A stretch of 64,000 bases of DNA from Polyangiaceae bacterium (lineage in GTDB: Bacteria; Myxococcota_A; Polyangia; Polyangiales; Polyangiaceae): contig JACKEB010000011.1 of the NCBI GenBank assembly GCA_020633205.1, forward strand, positions 1,196,994-1,260,993, read 5' to 3'. Made by a program: the position numbers and the translations under genes. The notes below the pieces were generated by a model that saw nothing but the letters and a program-made list of their open reading frames with translations, was not told where the DNA came from and did not search any database. The first letter of the stretch is position 1, and each line of letters starts with the position of its first letter. Positions 18,815-28,401 of this stretch are shown one piece after another.

Positions 18815-21163
18815 CTAGGGGATGTAGTACAGCGCGCCCACGGAGCTCTCCTGACCCGGGCGAACGTCGTAACCCCAGATCCCAGGACCCTTGCCCGCGT
18901 TCGAACTCAGACCGTCGAAGAACGGCATGTACTGATCGAACACCACCCCGTCACCCGTGCTGAGGTTGAAGAAGCCGACGTCTTGCACCTGCCCGAGACC
19001 AGACGAGGAAATACTCGAGCCGCCATTTCCTTGAATGCCCGTGCCTCGAACGAAGAGCATCGAGTTGCCAACTGCGATCCGAGGGCCGGTGTAAACGACG
19101 GGGGGAATCGACATCGTCGTGCTGAAGCTACGGATGTAATTCTTGATCCGGTAGTAGTCGAGGTCGATACCGTCGTCGTGAGTGCCGTCGCCGTTGACGT
19201 CGATGTTGGTCGTCTTCACCGCCAGGCTGCCCCCACTCGGGTCCAACACTGCGACGAGATTCTTGTCCGCCCGTTCGGTGCTCGCGCCGTAGGGCAACGT
19301 CCAGTCGTGTTGAGCGTTGTCGGCCTTGCACTGGGGAAGGGCGTACAGCGTGTTTCCGTCGGGAGATGCGGCCACTTGACTGAACAGGTTGCCGAACGTC
19401 AAGAGGTTGAGGTCTTGAGCCTTCGAGAGATTACTCGGGTCAAACACCGCCACGCCCGCGTCGTGCCCGACCAAGAGCCGCTCGGAGCCGCCGACCGCAT
19501 GCATGGTTAGCCCGCTGGGCCAATGGTTCGTCGAACCACACTGGTTGTCGCTCTTGACGTCAGTGGTCACCACCGTGCCAACGGAGCCCGGAGTGCCGTC
19601 GGCGTTCAGCGGGATCGGGACCAAGCGGTTGAAAGCTACGCCGTTGTTCTGTGCGTCTTTCGACCAGTTCATGTCCACCGCGATCAGCTTCGAAGCGCTT
19701 GAGTCGACAGCGATGTCGCGCCACGCCCAGTTGCTGTAGGCGTCGAGAGGTGTCGTTGCGCTCTTGTCGCTGATATTGACGTGGTAGAACGGATGAGGAA
19801 GGGACGTGTCGAGTGCACCAGCGCCCTTGAACTGGACCAGATAGAGATGCTTCTTGCCGCCCTTCTCGGCGTAGACGCCGCGACATGGCCAGGGGTAGGT
19901 GTCGGCGTTGTTCGGGTCTGTCGGAGGGATGGTGGCGATTGGGCTGTCGCTTACCTGCAGCCCGGTGGTCGCGCTGAGCTCGAAGATGTTTGCGCCTGAG
20001 TTGTCCACCGCCACGGCGTAGAGTGAGCCGCCTCCAGGAATCAGTGCACAAACATCCCCAGGGAAAGGGCTGCCGTTCTTCTGCAGGTTGTAGGAGCCCG
20101 AGCCAGTGCCGCCGGGCGTGGCGCTGGCGTCGCTCAGATCGATCAAGCCGATGAAGTTTCGCGCGTCATCCGCCGCGTTGCTCATCGCGACGACCAGCGT
20201 CCCGGTGTCAGCTGGCGCTGGCGTCCAGAGTTCGTCGCCACTCATCCGGATGTGTCCGAGGTATTGGGTTCCTGAGAGCGTCTGGTTCTGACCAGCGCCG
20301 GAGATCGTGATCTGCTGCGCGTATGGGCTCGGGTTGTCGCCGGAGCCGACGCCAGTGGTGTTGATCTGGAAGCCGTCCATTTGGAGCACGTCCGCATCGC
20401 CTGGACAGTCGTTGACTCCGGAACACGTGCCTTTGCCCCAGTTCTCGCTCGCCTCGCTGTCTCCCACGATTTGCAGGTAGAAAGTACCTACCGGTGCCTG
20501 AGGAATCGTAACGGTCTTCGCGAAGCCTCCGCCGCTCGTGCTCGCGGTACTGAATACGTAGCGCCCCGTCGTCGCGTCGGCACCGGGCACGTTCATGGGG
20601 ACGACAGCCACTGGATTGTCGCACGCCGCGTCCGTGCAGAACCGCGCAAAGAGCTTGAGGCGTGCCATCTGCGAGCCGGCGGAGAACGTCGAGCGGTAGA
20701 GGGGATCCAGTTGAATGCCGTAGTTGTTACCGAGCAGAACGTCAGCCTGAATCGTGACGTCGACCAGGTCGACGCTGGTGGTGCCACCGGTGCCGCCCGT
20801 CGAGCCGCCCGTACCGGCGTTGCCTGCCGCACCTCCATCGCCGGCGCTGCCTGCTGCGCCGCCACTACCACCCGCCGTGCCTCCAGTTCCCGCCGTCGAT
20901 CCGCCGGTTCCGCCCACTGAGCCACCGACACCAGCCGAGCCGCCCATTCCTGCGCTAGCGCCAGTGCCGCCCTGGCTATTCCCTGCGGAACCACCGGAGG
21001 CTCCGGTGCCGCCAGTTTCTTCCGGAGAATCCTCGTCTTTCGAACCACAGCCGACCGTGCAAAGCGATGCCGCCAGTAGACCCCCGAGTATGGCCGTCGG
21101 AACGAAACGGGCGGAAATGGAGCGGCGGGTCGCGCCGCCGTTTGAGAAGCGTGAACTGTTCAT
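18815..21163 (-). CDS. large lipoprotein with Gly/Ser/Thr linker and beta-propeller-like body
   Basis: The ATG at 21163 follows AGAGGA; upstream frame extension is Arg-rich and not coding-like. The protein of about 782 residues has a signal with Arg-containing N-terminus and lipobox TVGC (about residue 37). A linker of about 70 residues of G/A/S/T follows. The body reads like a multi-bladed surface protein: GTLVVAMSNAADDARNFIGLIDL, SLYAVAVDNSGANIFELS, KLIAVDMNWSKDAQNNG, RLLVGHDAGVAVFDPSNLS, ASPDGNTLYALPQC. It contains DVNGDGTHDDGIDLDYY, a possible calcium site. Probably displayed on the cell surface. I do not recognise a named family. Confidence 0.85.
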   Translation of the reverse strand: MNSSRFSNGGATRRSISARFVPTAILGGLLAASLCTVGCGSKDEDSPEETGGTGASGGSAGNSQGGTGASAGMGGSAGVGGSVGGTGGSTAGTGGTAGGSGGAAGSAGDGGAAGNAGTGGSTGGTGGTTSVDLVDVTIQADVLLGNNYGIQLDPLYRSTFSAGSQMARLKLFARFCTDAACDNPVAVVPMNVPGADATTGRYVFSTASTSGGGFAKTVTIPQAPVGTFYLQIVGDSEASENWGKGTCSGVNDCPGDADVLQMDGFQINTTGVGSGDNPSPYAQQITISGAGQNQTLSGTQYLGHIRMSGDELWTPAPADTGTLVVAMSNAADDARNFIGLIDLSDASATPGGTGSGSYNLQKNGSPFPGDVCALIPGGGSLYAVAVDNSGANIFELSATTGLQVSDSPIATIPPTDPNNADTYPWPCRGVYAEKGGKKHLYLVQFKGAGALDTSLPHPFYHVNISDKSATTPLDAYSNWAWRDIAVDSSASKLIAVDMNWSKDAQNNGVAFNRLVPIPLNADGTPGSVGTVVTTDVKSDNQCGSTNHWPSGLTMHAVGGSERLLVGHDAGVAVFDPSNLSKAQDLNLLTFGNLFSQVAASPDGNTLYALPQCKADNAQHDWTLPYGASTERADKNLVAVLDPSGGSLAVKTTNIDVNGDGTHDDGIDLDYYRIKNYIRSFSTTMSIPPVVYTGPRIAVGNSMLFVRGTGIQGNGGSSISSSGLGQVQDVGFFNLSTGDGVVFDQYMPFFDGLSSNAGKGPGIWGYDVRPGQESSVGALYYIP

Positions 21164-21550
21164 GGGTCCTCTTTTGGGGCAACGTGCAGGTCGGGTTGAA
21201 ACCCAATGAATTCCGGCGCGCGTTCGCCGGCGAACTCTGAGCCTACACAAATCCAAGCCTGAGCCTCGGCGTGAAACCGCGGTTGGCTCGCCCCTGCGCT
21301 TGAGCAACCCATGTGCCACCACGAACCGCCTTCGACCCCGCTTGGGTTCTCGAACAAAACCCAGCGGAGTTGGTGTGAGCTCTTGAACCCACGAGCGTGA
21401 TCGAGTGTCGCCGACAGTCGGCGGTGTCCTCCGACGGTTGAAGCATTCGTGCGGGAATTTGCGCCGGGAAATGTGAGAGTCCAAAGAACTGCGTGCGGGG
21501 CAACGCGAGGGCTTGATTGTTTGGGGGGAGAGCAGACACAACGAAAGTTG
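21164..21550. other. divergent intergenic region, no gene seen
   Basis: About 390 bases separate two divergent lipoprotein genes. Promoters for both must lie here, but I see no confident -35/-10 pair, operator or RNA gene. Confidence 0.55.
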
Positions 21551-23374
21551 ATGTCTCGCGTAGCAACTTCAGCTCTTGCCTTCCTACTGCTGGCGGCGGT
21601 TAGCTCCCTCAGCAGCTGCGAGCCTTCAGCGCCGGAGCCCGTCGGGAAACGCGCCCTTCCCGTCGAGATCAATCTTTCACCCCTCGAAGCGGTGCAGCCT
21701 GAAGACGCTTCGTTAGGCGATCGGTTTGGACTGGGAGTAGCGACGACTGGAGACTGGCTGGTCGCCGCACGCTACGTCGTTTTGAGTGACAGCGTACAGG
21801 TCCTCGCGTCGCGCAGTACGAGCACCGGTTGGTCGCCTCCGAGCTTACTCCTGCCCACGGATGTTGCGACGACCCGCTGGCTCAGCCCCGCAGTGTCTGT
21901 TCACGACGAGTCAATGCCTGAGGCGCTGGTAGGCACGGGGCAAGCAGACGGCGCCGTCCTCGTCTTCGATCTCCAGTCAGGCAGCCAGGTCCAACGCATC
22001 AACAGTCCGAGCACCGAGCGCCAGCGCTTTGGCGCAGCAATTGCTGCGCGGAATTCGTGGATGGCGGTAGGAGACTACCTCGAGGGACCGCTCGGCGCTG
22101 AGCCCGGGGCGGTTCATATGTACGGCCGTGGTGGCAACGGCTGGACGTTCAGCCAGTCGCTTGGGCCCGGTGCGAGCGTGGGTTCACGCTTTGGCAGAAC
22201 GTTGGCGTTGAGTGACAACTATCTCGCTGTGGGGGCACCCGAGGAAGACGAGAGTGGGACCAAGACGGCGGGCGCAGTACACGTGTTCGCCCTAGCGAAC
22301 GGAACCTGGACGCTCCAGCAGACGCTCTTCGCTCCGTCTCCTCAGTCCGATTCGCAGTTCGGATACGCGGTTGCGATGTCCGATGACGCCCTATTCATAG
22401 TCAGTCGATTCGACAGCGCGTTCGCAAGCCAGGCTGGTGCCGTGTACGTCTTCGAGCGCTCTGGGACGAGCTGGGCCTTCGTCGAGCGTTTGGGCTCCAT
22501 GACCCCAAAGCCCCGAGGTGGCTTTGGGCAGTCGATTGCGTTCGACGGTGAGCTCTTGGGCGTGGGCGAGTTGGCGGATCCGGGTCAATCGGGGGGTGAC
22601 CAGCGGGGATCGGTGTCCACCTATCATCGTGTTGGGAATACCTGGCAGCTCCTCGAGCGATTGGTCCCGGAAGCAGGGCTTGGGTCGAACACCGCGCGAT
22701 TCGGAGCTGTCCAGGACTTGAGGAACGACCGGCTGGTGATTGGAGCTCCCGATCTGGAGACGTCCAACGACCAGTCCGGCTTCGTGGCCTCGTGGTCAGT
22801 AATCCATACGGAAACGAACGGCACGTGCTTCGACGGCATCGAGTGTACGACTGGCAACTGCGTGGACGGAGTATGTTGTGATCTGCCGTGCGCTGGTACC
22901 TGCGAGGCATGCAGCGCCGCGAAGAAGGGCTACGGTGAGGATGGGGTGTGCGAGCCGATTCAGGCAGGTCTCGACCCAGACGAAGAGTGTCCAGCTGATC
23001 CAACGGCTGCGAACGCCTGCGCGCCCGAGTCAGCGTGCTCCGGGGATGCGAGTTGCAGCTGTATCGTGCCCGGAACACTGCAGTGCTCTTCGGAGATCGA
23101 GCGGATCGACGAGAACGGAAACCAAGTCAGCTGCGTACCCTTCCGCTGCCGCGCGAACACGTGCCTGACCACTTGCAACAGCTCCGCGGACTGCTCCGAC
23201 GGGGCGCGATGCAATTCCGAGCGTCGCTGCGAGACTGCGGAGAACCACGCCTCTTCGAGCTCCGACTCAGGCTGCAGCATGGGCCGGTCCGGGAACCGCG
23301 CGCCGCTCTGGCCTCTGGGAGCTTTGGTAGCGCTGTGGTTCATCGCCCGTCGGCGGAAGCTAGCCTTTAGTTGA
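21551..23374 (+). CDS. FG-GAP-repeat lipoprotein with Cys-rich module and MYXO-CTERM-like tail
   Basis: The ATG at 21551 gives a 607-residue protein with signal MSRVATSALAFLLLAAVSSLSSC, a lipobox-type LSSC. At least six FG-GAP/integrin-like repeats follow, each opening with FG: FGLGVATTGDWLVA, FGAAIAARNSWMAVG, FGRTLALSDNYLAVGAP, FGYAVAMSDDALFIV, FGQSIAFDGELLGVG and FGAVQDLRNDRLVIGAP. A Cys-rich section (CFDGIECTTGNCVDGVCCDL) resembles modules common in myxobacterial surface proteins. The C-terminus has Ser-rich linker, GCSMG, a hydrophobic helix (PLWPLGALVALWFIA) and RRRK, as in MYXO-CTERM sorting tails. It therefore appears to have both an N-terminal lipid anchor and a C-terminal sorting signal. 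Confidence 0.88.
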   Translation: MSRVATSALAFLLLAAVSSLSSCEPSAPEPVGKRALPVEINLSPLEAVQPEDASLGDRFGLGVATTGDWLVAARYVVLSDSVQVLASRSTSTGWSPPSLLLPTDVATTRWLSPAVSVHDESMPEALVGTGQADGAVLVFDLQSGSQVQRINSPSTERQRFGAAIAARNSWMAVGDYLEGPLGAEPGAVHMYGRGGNGWTFSQSLGPGASVGSRFGRTLALSDNYLAVGAPEEDESGTKTAGAVHVFALANGTWTLQQTLFAPSPQSDSQFGYAVAMSDDALFIVSRFDSAFASQAGAVYVFERSGTSWAFVERLGSMTPKPRGGFGQSIAFDGELLGVGELADPGQSGGDQRGSVSTYHRVGNTWQLLERLVPEAGLGSNTARFGAVQDLRNDRLVIGAPDLETSNDQSGFVASWSVIHTETNGTCFDGIECTTGNCVDGVCCDLPCAGTCEACSAAKKGYGEDGVCEPIQAGLDPDEECPADPTAANACAPESACSGDASCSCIVPGTLQCSSEIERIDENGNQVSCVPFRCRANTCLTTCNSSADCSDGARCNSERRCETAENHASSSSDSGCSMGRSGNRAPLWPLGALVALWFIARRRKLAFS

Positions 23375-23424
23375 GCGCGGAGAAGGTCGCCCATGGCGCA
23401 GCCTTTCAGCGGTCCCCGTGTGAC

Positions 23425-25257
23425 TCACGGATTCAAATAGCTGCACACGGGTGGCGTATCCGCAGAGATACGCCGCAAGCCGCCGACCCACCAGGTCGCC
23501 ATGTCGAGGGCGTTTTTTTCTGACCACACATTGCTCAGGATGATCGCGCCGCTGGAGTTGCACACAGGGAGCACGATCAGGCGGATGCGCACCGGGGTGC
23601 CGCGCACTAGCCAAGTGCGTGTCACCCCACGACCGAGGGTCGTTGGGTACTCGGCGTTTTGCTCGACACTGAGCTTCACCCCGTTGCCAAGCTCTCGGCT
23701 CAGGGTGGACTCGAACTCACTGTAGAGGTGCGCGAGGCTCTCTTGCGTCACCGCCCACTCGCTCAGGCCGACGTGCATGGAGCCCACGCCGCTCTGGGCG
23801 TCGAGGGACAGCTCGTCCTCTTCGAGCTTGTAGGTGTACCCAGGGGGCAACGGCAGGCTGATCCCCAGGCGTGGGTTGACGTACACGTTTTCGGAGACGT
23901 AGGGCGCGTGCACCTTTGGTTCCGTGGGGATAGGTCGAAGGGCAACGGCGCCCAGCGGGGGAGTGGCAGCTGGCGCATTGAACGCTAGCTCGAGGCTTGC
24001 CGTGGCGAGCTCTTCGCGCTCCGCGGGGCTCATGCCGCGAATCATGGCGACGCTATTGCCGTTGCGCCGCACGAGCTCTCCGCTCCCCACACCGGAGGTC
24101 AGCGCAGCGCCCGGCTTGGTCGCCCAGCACTGAGCCAGGGAGCGCGCGGCGAGCTCGAACTCTTCGGCGTCTTGGGGTGTGTCCCACACGCTCAGCCAGA
24201 CCAGCGCGAGGCCTTGCTTCTCGATCAGCATGAACTGGTCTCCGCCCCAACCCGTAGCAGCGCGGGTCGCGATGGCCTTGTCCATGCAGTTTTCCAGGAT
24301 GACGCGGGTTTGTAGCTCTCCCATGCGGCCCTTGAGCCCGAGCTGCCAGCCCTGCGGTACCCCAGGGAAAGCGACAGGCACCGCTTGCTCTCCAGCCAGG
24401 TACTTCTCCGGGTGCAGCACCTGCTCAGTGGTGCTCGGCGGCGCTGAATAGACCTGGTTCACAAGCTGGAAGCCGCCGCTGCGATGCACCGCGGTGAGGA
24501 ATGTGAGGCCCTGAGTGTAGGGGAAGATCAGGCGCTCGCGCATGAGACCCGGGGAACGCATCAATGCGACCGAGTCGGCGGTTCCCTCTGCGGCCCGCTC
24601 CGTATCCCTGCGGTTTACTGCCTTCCCCGACTCGACGAGGGCGCGGTTCAGGTTGATATGACCCAGATCCGCGAGGTAAGCGACCATGGTGAGCATGGCG
24701 TCGCCTTCGATCAGCGCCATCGACGCCAGGCGCTGGTCGAGATCGGTCATGTCTTCCACGGGCGGAATCGGGAAGTACTGATGTTGAAGCGAGTGCCCCA
24801 GCTCATGGGCGACGATGCCCTTCACGTCCTCCGCCGTTTGCTTCAGCGTGCCGGCGTTTCTGCGTACGTGAACGCTGTGGGTGTCTGGGTCGTAGAAGGC
24901 GATCACCTGCTCGTGCATCACCTGACGGGGAGACGTGCCTTTTGCTTCTGATGGCAGGTCGAAGCCGAACGCCGAGTACACGCTGCGGTAGTCACTCGCC
25001 GTCGGCCGAGCGGCGCCACCGGACTCCAGATCCCGAATGAACGCCTGCTCATCTTGAAAGATGAGCTGCGTTGGGCGCTTCTCTGGCAGTCCGCGTAGCT
25101 CCGCCACGCGACGCACCACTCCCGCCGGGTCGCGCTCCAGGTCAGCGATAGGGTCCGGCGCGTTGGCACCGCGCACGTGGCAGCCAGCGCCAAAGCTCAG
25201 CAAGCCCAGGAGGAGAAGCAAAGAGGGCCGCGCGGCCGCGGTGAGGGGAGTCGACAT
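23425..25257 (-). CDS. lipoprotein with HELGH zinc-metalloprotease motif
   Basis: The 610-residue protein starts at an ATG behind GGAAGGGATC. A signal (RPSLLLLLGLLSFGAGC) ends at a lipobox Cys26. The zinc motif HELGH lies at 151-155 in GIVAHELGHSLQHQYF, and EGDAML (Glu184) about 30 residues later fits a third zinc ligand as in gluzincins. Upstream, VMHEQVIAFYDPDTHSVHV fits the edge strand before the active-site helix. The C-terminal 300 residues have no recognised family. I infer a cell-envelope peptidase. It is last in a same-strand run with dnaJ, HAD and proC, but the 135-base gap to proC may hold its own promoter. Confidence 0.8.
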   Translation of the reverse strand: MSTPLTAAARPSLLLLLGLLSFGAGCHVRGANAPDPIADLERDPAGVVRRVAELRGLPEKRPTQLIFQDEQAFIRDLESGGAARPTASDYRSVYSAFGFDLPSEAKGTSPRQVMHEQVIAFYDPDTHSVHVRRNAGTLKQTAEDVKGIVAHELGHSLQHQYFPIPPVEDMTDLDQRLASMALIEGDAMLTMVAYLADLGHINLNRALVESGKAVNRRDTERAAEGTADSVALMRSPGLMRERLIFPYTQGLTFLTAVHRSGGFQLVNQVYSAPPSTTEQVLHPEKYLAGEQAVPVAFPGVPQGWQLGLKGRMGELQTRVILENCMDKAIATRAATGWGGDQFMLIEKQGLALVWLSVWDTPQDAEEFELAARSLAQCWATKPGAALTSGVGSGELVRRNGNSVAMIRGMSPAEREELATASLELAFNAPAATPPLGAVALRPIPTEPKVHAPYVSENVYVNPRLGISLPLPPGYTYKLEEDELSLDAQSGVGSMHVGLSEWAVTQESLAHLYSEFESTLSRELGNGVKLSVEQNAEYPTTLGRGVTRTWLVRGTPVRIRLIVLPVCNSSGAIILSNVWSEKNALDMATWWVGGLRRISADTPPVCSYLNP

Positions 25258-25392
25258 GATCCCTTCCAGCCTTCACCAGGCCAGCCAGCGCCGCAAGCTT
25301 GGAGCGAACCAGAATCGACCAAGTAGATCCGCGCGGCTTCGCCTTCAGTTCTGTTTTCGCCTGAGCGCTGTCGACGGCGAACCCGCGACGAT

Positions 25393-26229
25393 TCAGCCGT
25401 CGTTGAGCTTCTTCGCCATCGCCTCGCCGAGCTCTTGGGCGCGGTGGGTGGCCGCGTCGACGGCGTCGATCAGCGTGCGTCGCAAACCGCCGGTCTCCAG
25501 CGTGTGGAGCCCCGCGATCGCGGTGCCGCCAGGGCTTGTGACCATGTCCTTCAAGCGACCCGGATGTTCCCCGGTGTCCAGCTGGAGCTTGGCGGAGCCG
25601 TACACGGTTTGAGCCGCGAGCAGCAGTGCAGTTTCGCGGTGCAAGCCCACCTTCACGCCGCCGTCGGCGAGGGCTTCGATCATCAACATCACGTAAGCCG
25701 GCCCGCTTCCAGAAAGCCCAGTCACCGCGTCGATCAGGGACTCGTCGAGCACCACGGTGCGACCGACTGCATCGAACAGCTGCTTCGCGAGGCCCATGTC
25801 GTGATCCGTCGCATGAGTGCCGGGGGCGATCGCCGTCGCACCTGCCAGTGCAATCGCGGCGGTGTTGGGCATCGCCCGCACCACACGGGTGCCTGCGGGC
25901 AAGCGGCGCTCGAAGGCTTCGATAGGCACGCCAGCGGCAATCGAGACCGCCATCGTCCCTGGACCAAAGGCGTCCGCAGTCTCCTTCACCACGCGGTCGA
26001 TCACCTGAGGCTTCACGGAGAACACCAGGATGGTCGCCCAGTGCACGAGGTCGAGGTTGCTCTTGGTGGTCTCGATGCCGTGCTGCTTGCGCAGGCGCTC
26101 TAGGCGCTCATCGCTGATGTCGCTGGCCCGCACCTGGGTCGGCTGCACCATCCCAGACGCCAGGATGCCGCGGATGAGAGCGCTGGACATATTGCCCGCG
26201 CCGAGGAAGCCAATCTTTTCGTTCTCCAT
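25393..26229 (-). CDS. proC: pyrroline-5-carboxylate reductase
   Basis: ProC reduces 1-pyrroline-5-carboxylate to L-proline with NAD(P)H, the last step of proline synthesis. The 278-residue protein starts at the ATG at 26229. It has the Rossmann motif FLGAGNMSSALI (8-19) and the family signature LSGSGPAYVMLMIEALADGGVKVGL near residue 165, followed by AAQTVYGSAKL. MVTSPGGTAIAGL near the C-terminus is also typical. Length is as expected for the family. It lies 46 bases after the HAD phosphatase gene on the same strand. Confidence 0.96.
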   Translation of the reverse strand: MENEKIGFLGAGNMSSALIRGILASGMVQPTQVRASDISDERLERLRKQHGIETTKSNLDLVHWATILVFSVKPQVIDRVVKETADAFGPGTMAVSIAAGVPIEAFERRLPAGTRVVRAMPNTAAIALAGATAIAPGTHATDHDMGLAKQLFDAVGRTVVLDESLIDAVTGLSGSGPAYVMLMIEALADGGVKVGLHRETALLLAAQTVYGSAKLQLDTGEHPGRLKDMVTSPGGTAIAGLHTLETGGLRRTLIDAVDAATHRAQELGEAMAKKLNDG

Positions 26230-26275
26230 GAGCCGCCCGAGTGTAGTTCCAGAACCGGCGCGGTCACGTGGGAAG

Positions 26276-27094
26276 TTAGAGCAGGCCCAGCTCGCAGAAG
26301 TGCTCTCGCAGCTCGAAGGCCGTGGTCGCGCGACGGACGCTGGGCACCGAGGTTGGCATCCGAGGATCGGACGCCGGGGCCTCTTGAACCGGCTCGAAAC
26401 CACCCGCGGCGCTCGGCGGAGGCGCCTCGAATCCGGCGCTGTTGAACCAGATGGCTTCGGCTCCGACGCCCAGCGCCCCTCGAATATCCGCCTCGAAGGA
26501 GTCCCCGATGTGCAGCAGTTCTTGCGCTGCGACTCCGAGGGCCTTCGCGGTCAGATGAAAGATCTCCGGGGCTGGCTTTTCGCAACCCACCACCCCCGAG
26601 TCCGTGACCGTATCGAACGCATCGAGCTGCCCCAGTTCGTCGATCAACGCTGCTAATTTCCCTTCGGAATTACTGAGGATGCCGACGGGGATGTGATGCT
26701 CTCGGAGCTCCCGAGCTAGCTCGAACATGCCGCGCACCGGGCGCCGCCACAGGTTCTTGACGGGTTGCTCTCGCCACAGCCACTCCGTCAGCTCCTGAGC
26801 GAGCTCGCCGCTAGGCCGTTGCTGCACGCCTTCGCGTTTTTGGGGGTGAGGAGCGATCTCCGCCACGCTGAGCAGACGCCTCATGAAGCGCTTCCAAGCA
26901 TGCTCGCCACTTTGCCCCTCGCTGAGGGCAGCGGCGTACTCGCTCCAGGCCTCCGACGTGCTGTCGTCTAGTCGCGCGACGCTTACGAGGGCGCCTTGCT
27001 CCTCGACCCGCGACGCGAGCAGCGAGGTGTCCAGCTCGACCAACGTTTGGCCTGCGTCAAATGTTACCGCGCGGATATGTTGGATTTCGCTCAC
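26276..27094 (-). CDS. HAD-superfamily hydrolase
   Basis: The 272-residue protein starts at a GTG behind GAGAGGGTACGGC. Motif I is FDAGQTLV (residues 12-19); the second acidic residue of DxDx(T/V) is Gly here, as in the HDHD3/REG-2-like branch. Motif II is ILSNSE, motif III is the Lys of GCEKPAPEIF, and motif IV is HIGDSFEADIRGA. It should hydrolyse a small phosphate ester in the cytosol, but the substrate cannot be read. The C-terminal 45 residues are a Pro/Ala-rich extension plus a short helix. It sits between dnaJ and proC, 32 and 46 bases from them. Confidence 0.9.
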   Translation of the reverse strand: MSEIQHIRAVTFDAGQTLVELDTSLLASRVEEQGALVSVARLDDSTSEAWSEYAAALSEGQSGEHAWKRFMRRLLSVAEIAPHPQKREGVQQRPSGELAQELTEWLWREQPVKNLWRRPVRGMFELARELREHHIPVGILSNSEGKLAALIDELGQLDAFDTVTDSGVVGCEKPAPEIFHLTAKALGVAAQELLHIGDSFEADIRGALGVGAEAIWFNSAGFEAPPPSAAGGFEPVQEAPASDPRMPTSVPSVRRATTAFELREHFCELGLL

Positions 27095-27125
27095 GCCGTA
27101 CCCTCTCCCCCAAAACCAGGCGCCC

Positions 27126-28235
27126 TCAGCCGAACAGGCCCTTCAGCTTCTCCATGAAGCTCCGCTGCTGGGGCTGCAGATCTTCGCCAAGCTCTTGCCC
27201 AAGCTCAACCAACAGCTCCCGCGCGCGGGGACTGAGCTCTGACGGCACTTCCACGAAGACCTCAATCAGTTGGTCGCCTTTGCCGCCACGCAGACGATGG
27301 CTGATACCCTGGCCCCGGAGGCGCAACACGCTTCCCGACTGAGTAGTCGGAGGAACTCGCACCTTCGCTTTGCCCGCCAGCGTCGGTACGGTGATCTCCC
27401 CACCGAGGGAAGCTTGCACATAGCTGATCGGGACCCGACAACGGACGTCGTCGCCGTCCCGCTCGAACAGCTCGTGCGGTAGCACCACCACCTGGATCTC
27501 CAGGTCTGAGAAGCCCCCGCCTGGTTTGATGCGGTTGCCCTCGCCTTCGACGACGCGCGCGGTGCCGTGCTCGATTCCCGCAGGCAAATTCACTTCGAGG
27601 GTGCGCGTTTGCTTGGTGAGCCCTTTGCCGCGGCAGCTGACGCACGGGGTTTGAGCCATTTTCCCTCGCCCAAAACACGTGGGACACGGGCGCTCCAACG
27701 GGATCGGCAGGAGGCCTTGGGAGCTGCGGACCTTGCCTCGTCCGCCGCAATTGCGGCAGGCGGTCAGCGGTGTTCCGGGAGCGGCGCCGCTGCTGCCGCA
27801 AGTCTTGCAGTGATCCAACCGCGCGTAGCGCACTTCCCGACTGCTGCCGAGGGCGGCTTCTTCGAAGCTGATCTCGAGGCGATACTCGACCTTCTTGCGG
27901 TCGGGGTTCTTGATGCCGAAGGCACTCAAGATGTCCCCCATCACGCCGTCGACGTTGGACAAATCGACGAAGTCTTCGATGCCGCTCGCTGCGACACCCC
28001 CACGTTCGAAGGGGTCCGTGCCAAAGCGGTCGAAGTTGGCGCGGTGCCCCGGGTCAGAGAGGATCTGATAGGCGCGGTTGATTTCCGCAAAGCGTGACTG
28101 GGCTGTCGGATCTCCCTGGTTGCGGTCCGGATGGTGCTTGATGGCCGCACGCCGGAACGCCGCCTTGATTTCCTCTTGGGTGGCGTCGCGACGCACGCCG
28201 AGCAGCTCGTACGGGTCCCGCACGCCTCGTGACAT
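27126..28235 (-). CDS. dnaJ: DnaJ-type Hsp40 co-chaperone
   Basis: The 369-residue protein begins at the ATG at 28235. It has a J domain with HPD at 35-37 that would stimulate the DnaK ATPase. The zinc-binding domain has four CxxCxGxG-type motifs (CKTCGSSG, CRNCGGRG, CPTCFGRG, CVSCRGKG). A C-terminal substrate-binding region follows (VVEGEGNRIKPGGGFSDLEIQV, LRLRGQGISHRLRGGKGDQLIEVFV). The usual Gly/Phe-rich linker is replaced by an acidic VDLSNVDGVMGDIL segment. Genes for DnaK and GrpE are not adjacent, so this could be a secondary DnaJ. It opens a run with HAD and proC. Confidence 0.95.
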   Translation of the reverse strand: MSRGVRDPYELLGVRRDATQEEIKAAFRRAAIKHHPDRNQGDPTAQSRFAEINRAYQILSDPGHRANFDRFGTDPFERGGVAASGIEDFVDLSNVDGVMGDILSAFGIKNPDRKKVEYRLEISFEEAALGSSREVRYARLDHCKTCGSSGAAPGTPLTACRNCGGRGKVRSSQGLLPIPLERPCPTCFGRGKMAQTPCVSCRGKGLTKQTRTLEVNLPAGIEHGTARVVEGEGNRIKPGGGFSDLEIQVVVLPHELFERDGDDVRCRVPISYVQASLGGEITVPTLAGKAKVRVPPTTQSGSVLRLRGQGISHRLRGGKGDQLIEVFVEVPSELSPRARELLVELGQELGEDLQPQQRSFMEKLKGLFG

Positions 28236-28401
28236 AGCACGCCGAGAATGCGGCAACCCCAGCTAGCCGTCACAGCTCGGAGTCCCAGCTACGTGCCACG
28301 CCTCGGAGCGGTGCGGGCGTCAGCGCCATCGGCGCTCGTGGTTGGGGTGTGTGCGTATCGCGATTGCAGTGCGCCGGACCAAGAACTACGCTGCTCGACG
28401 C

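Noticed and set aside
20754..21209. Pro/Val-rich plus-strand open frame (VPPVPPVEPPVPALPAAPP)
   Set aside because: It is the antisense of the Gly/Ser/Ala linker of the lipoprotein at 18815-21163. Similar frames lie opposite the linkers at 34809, 38314 and 63427.
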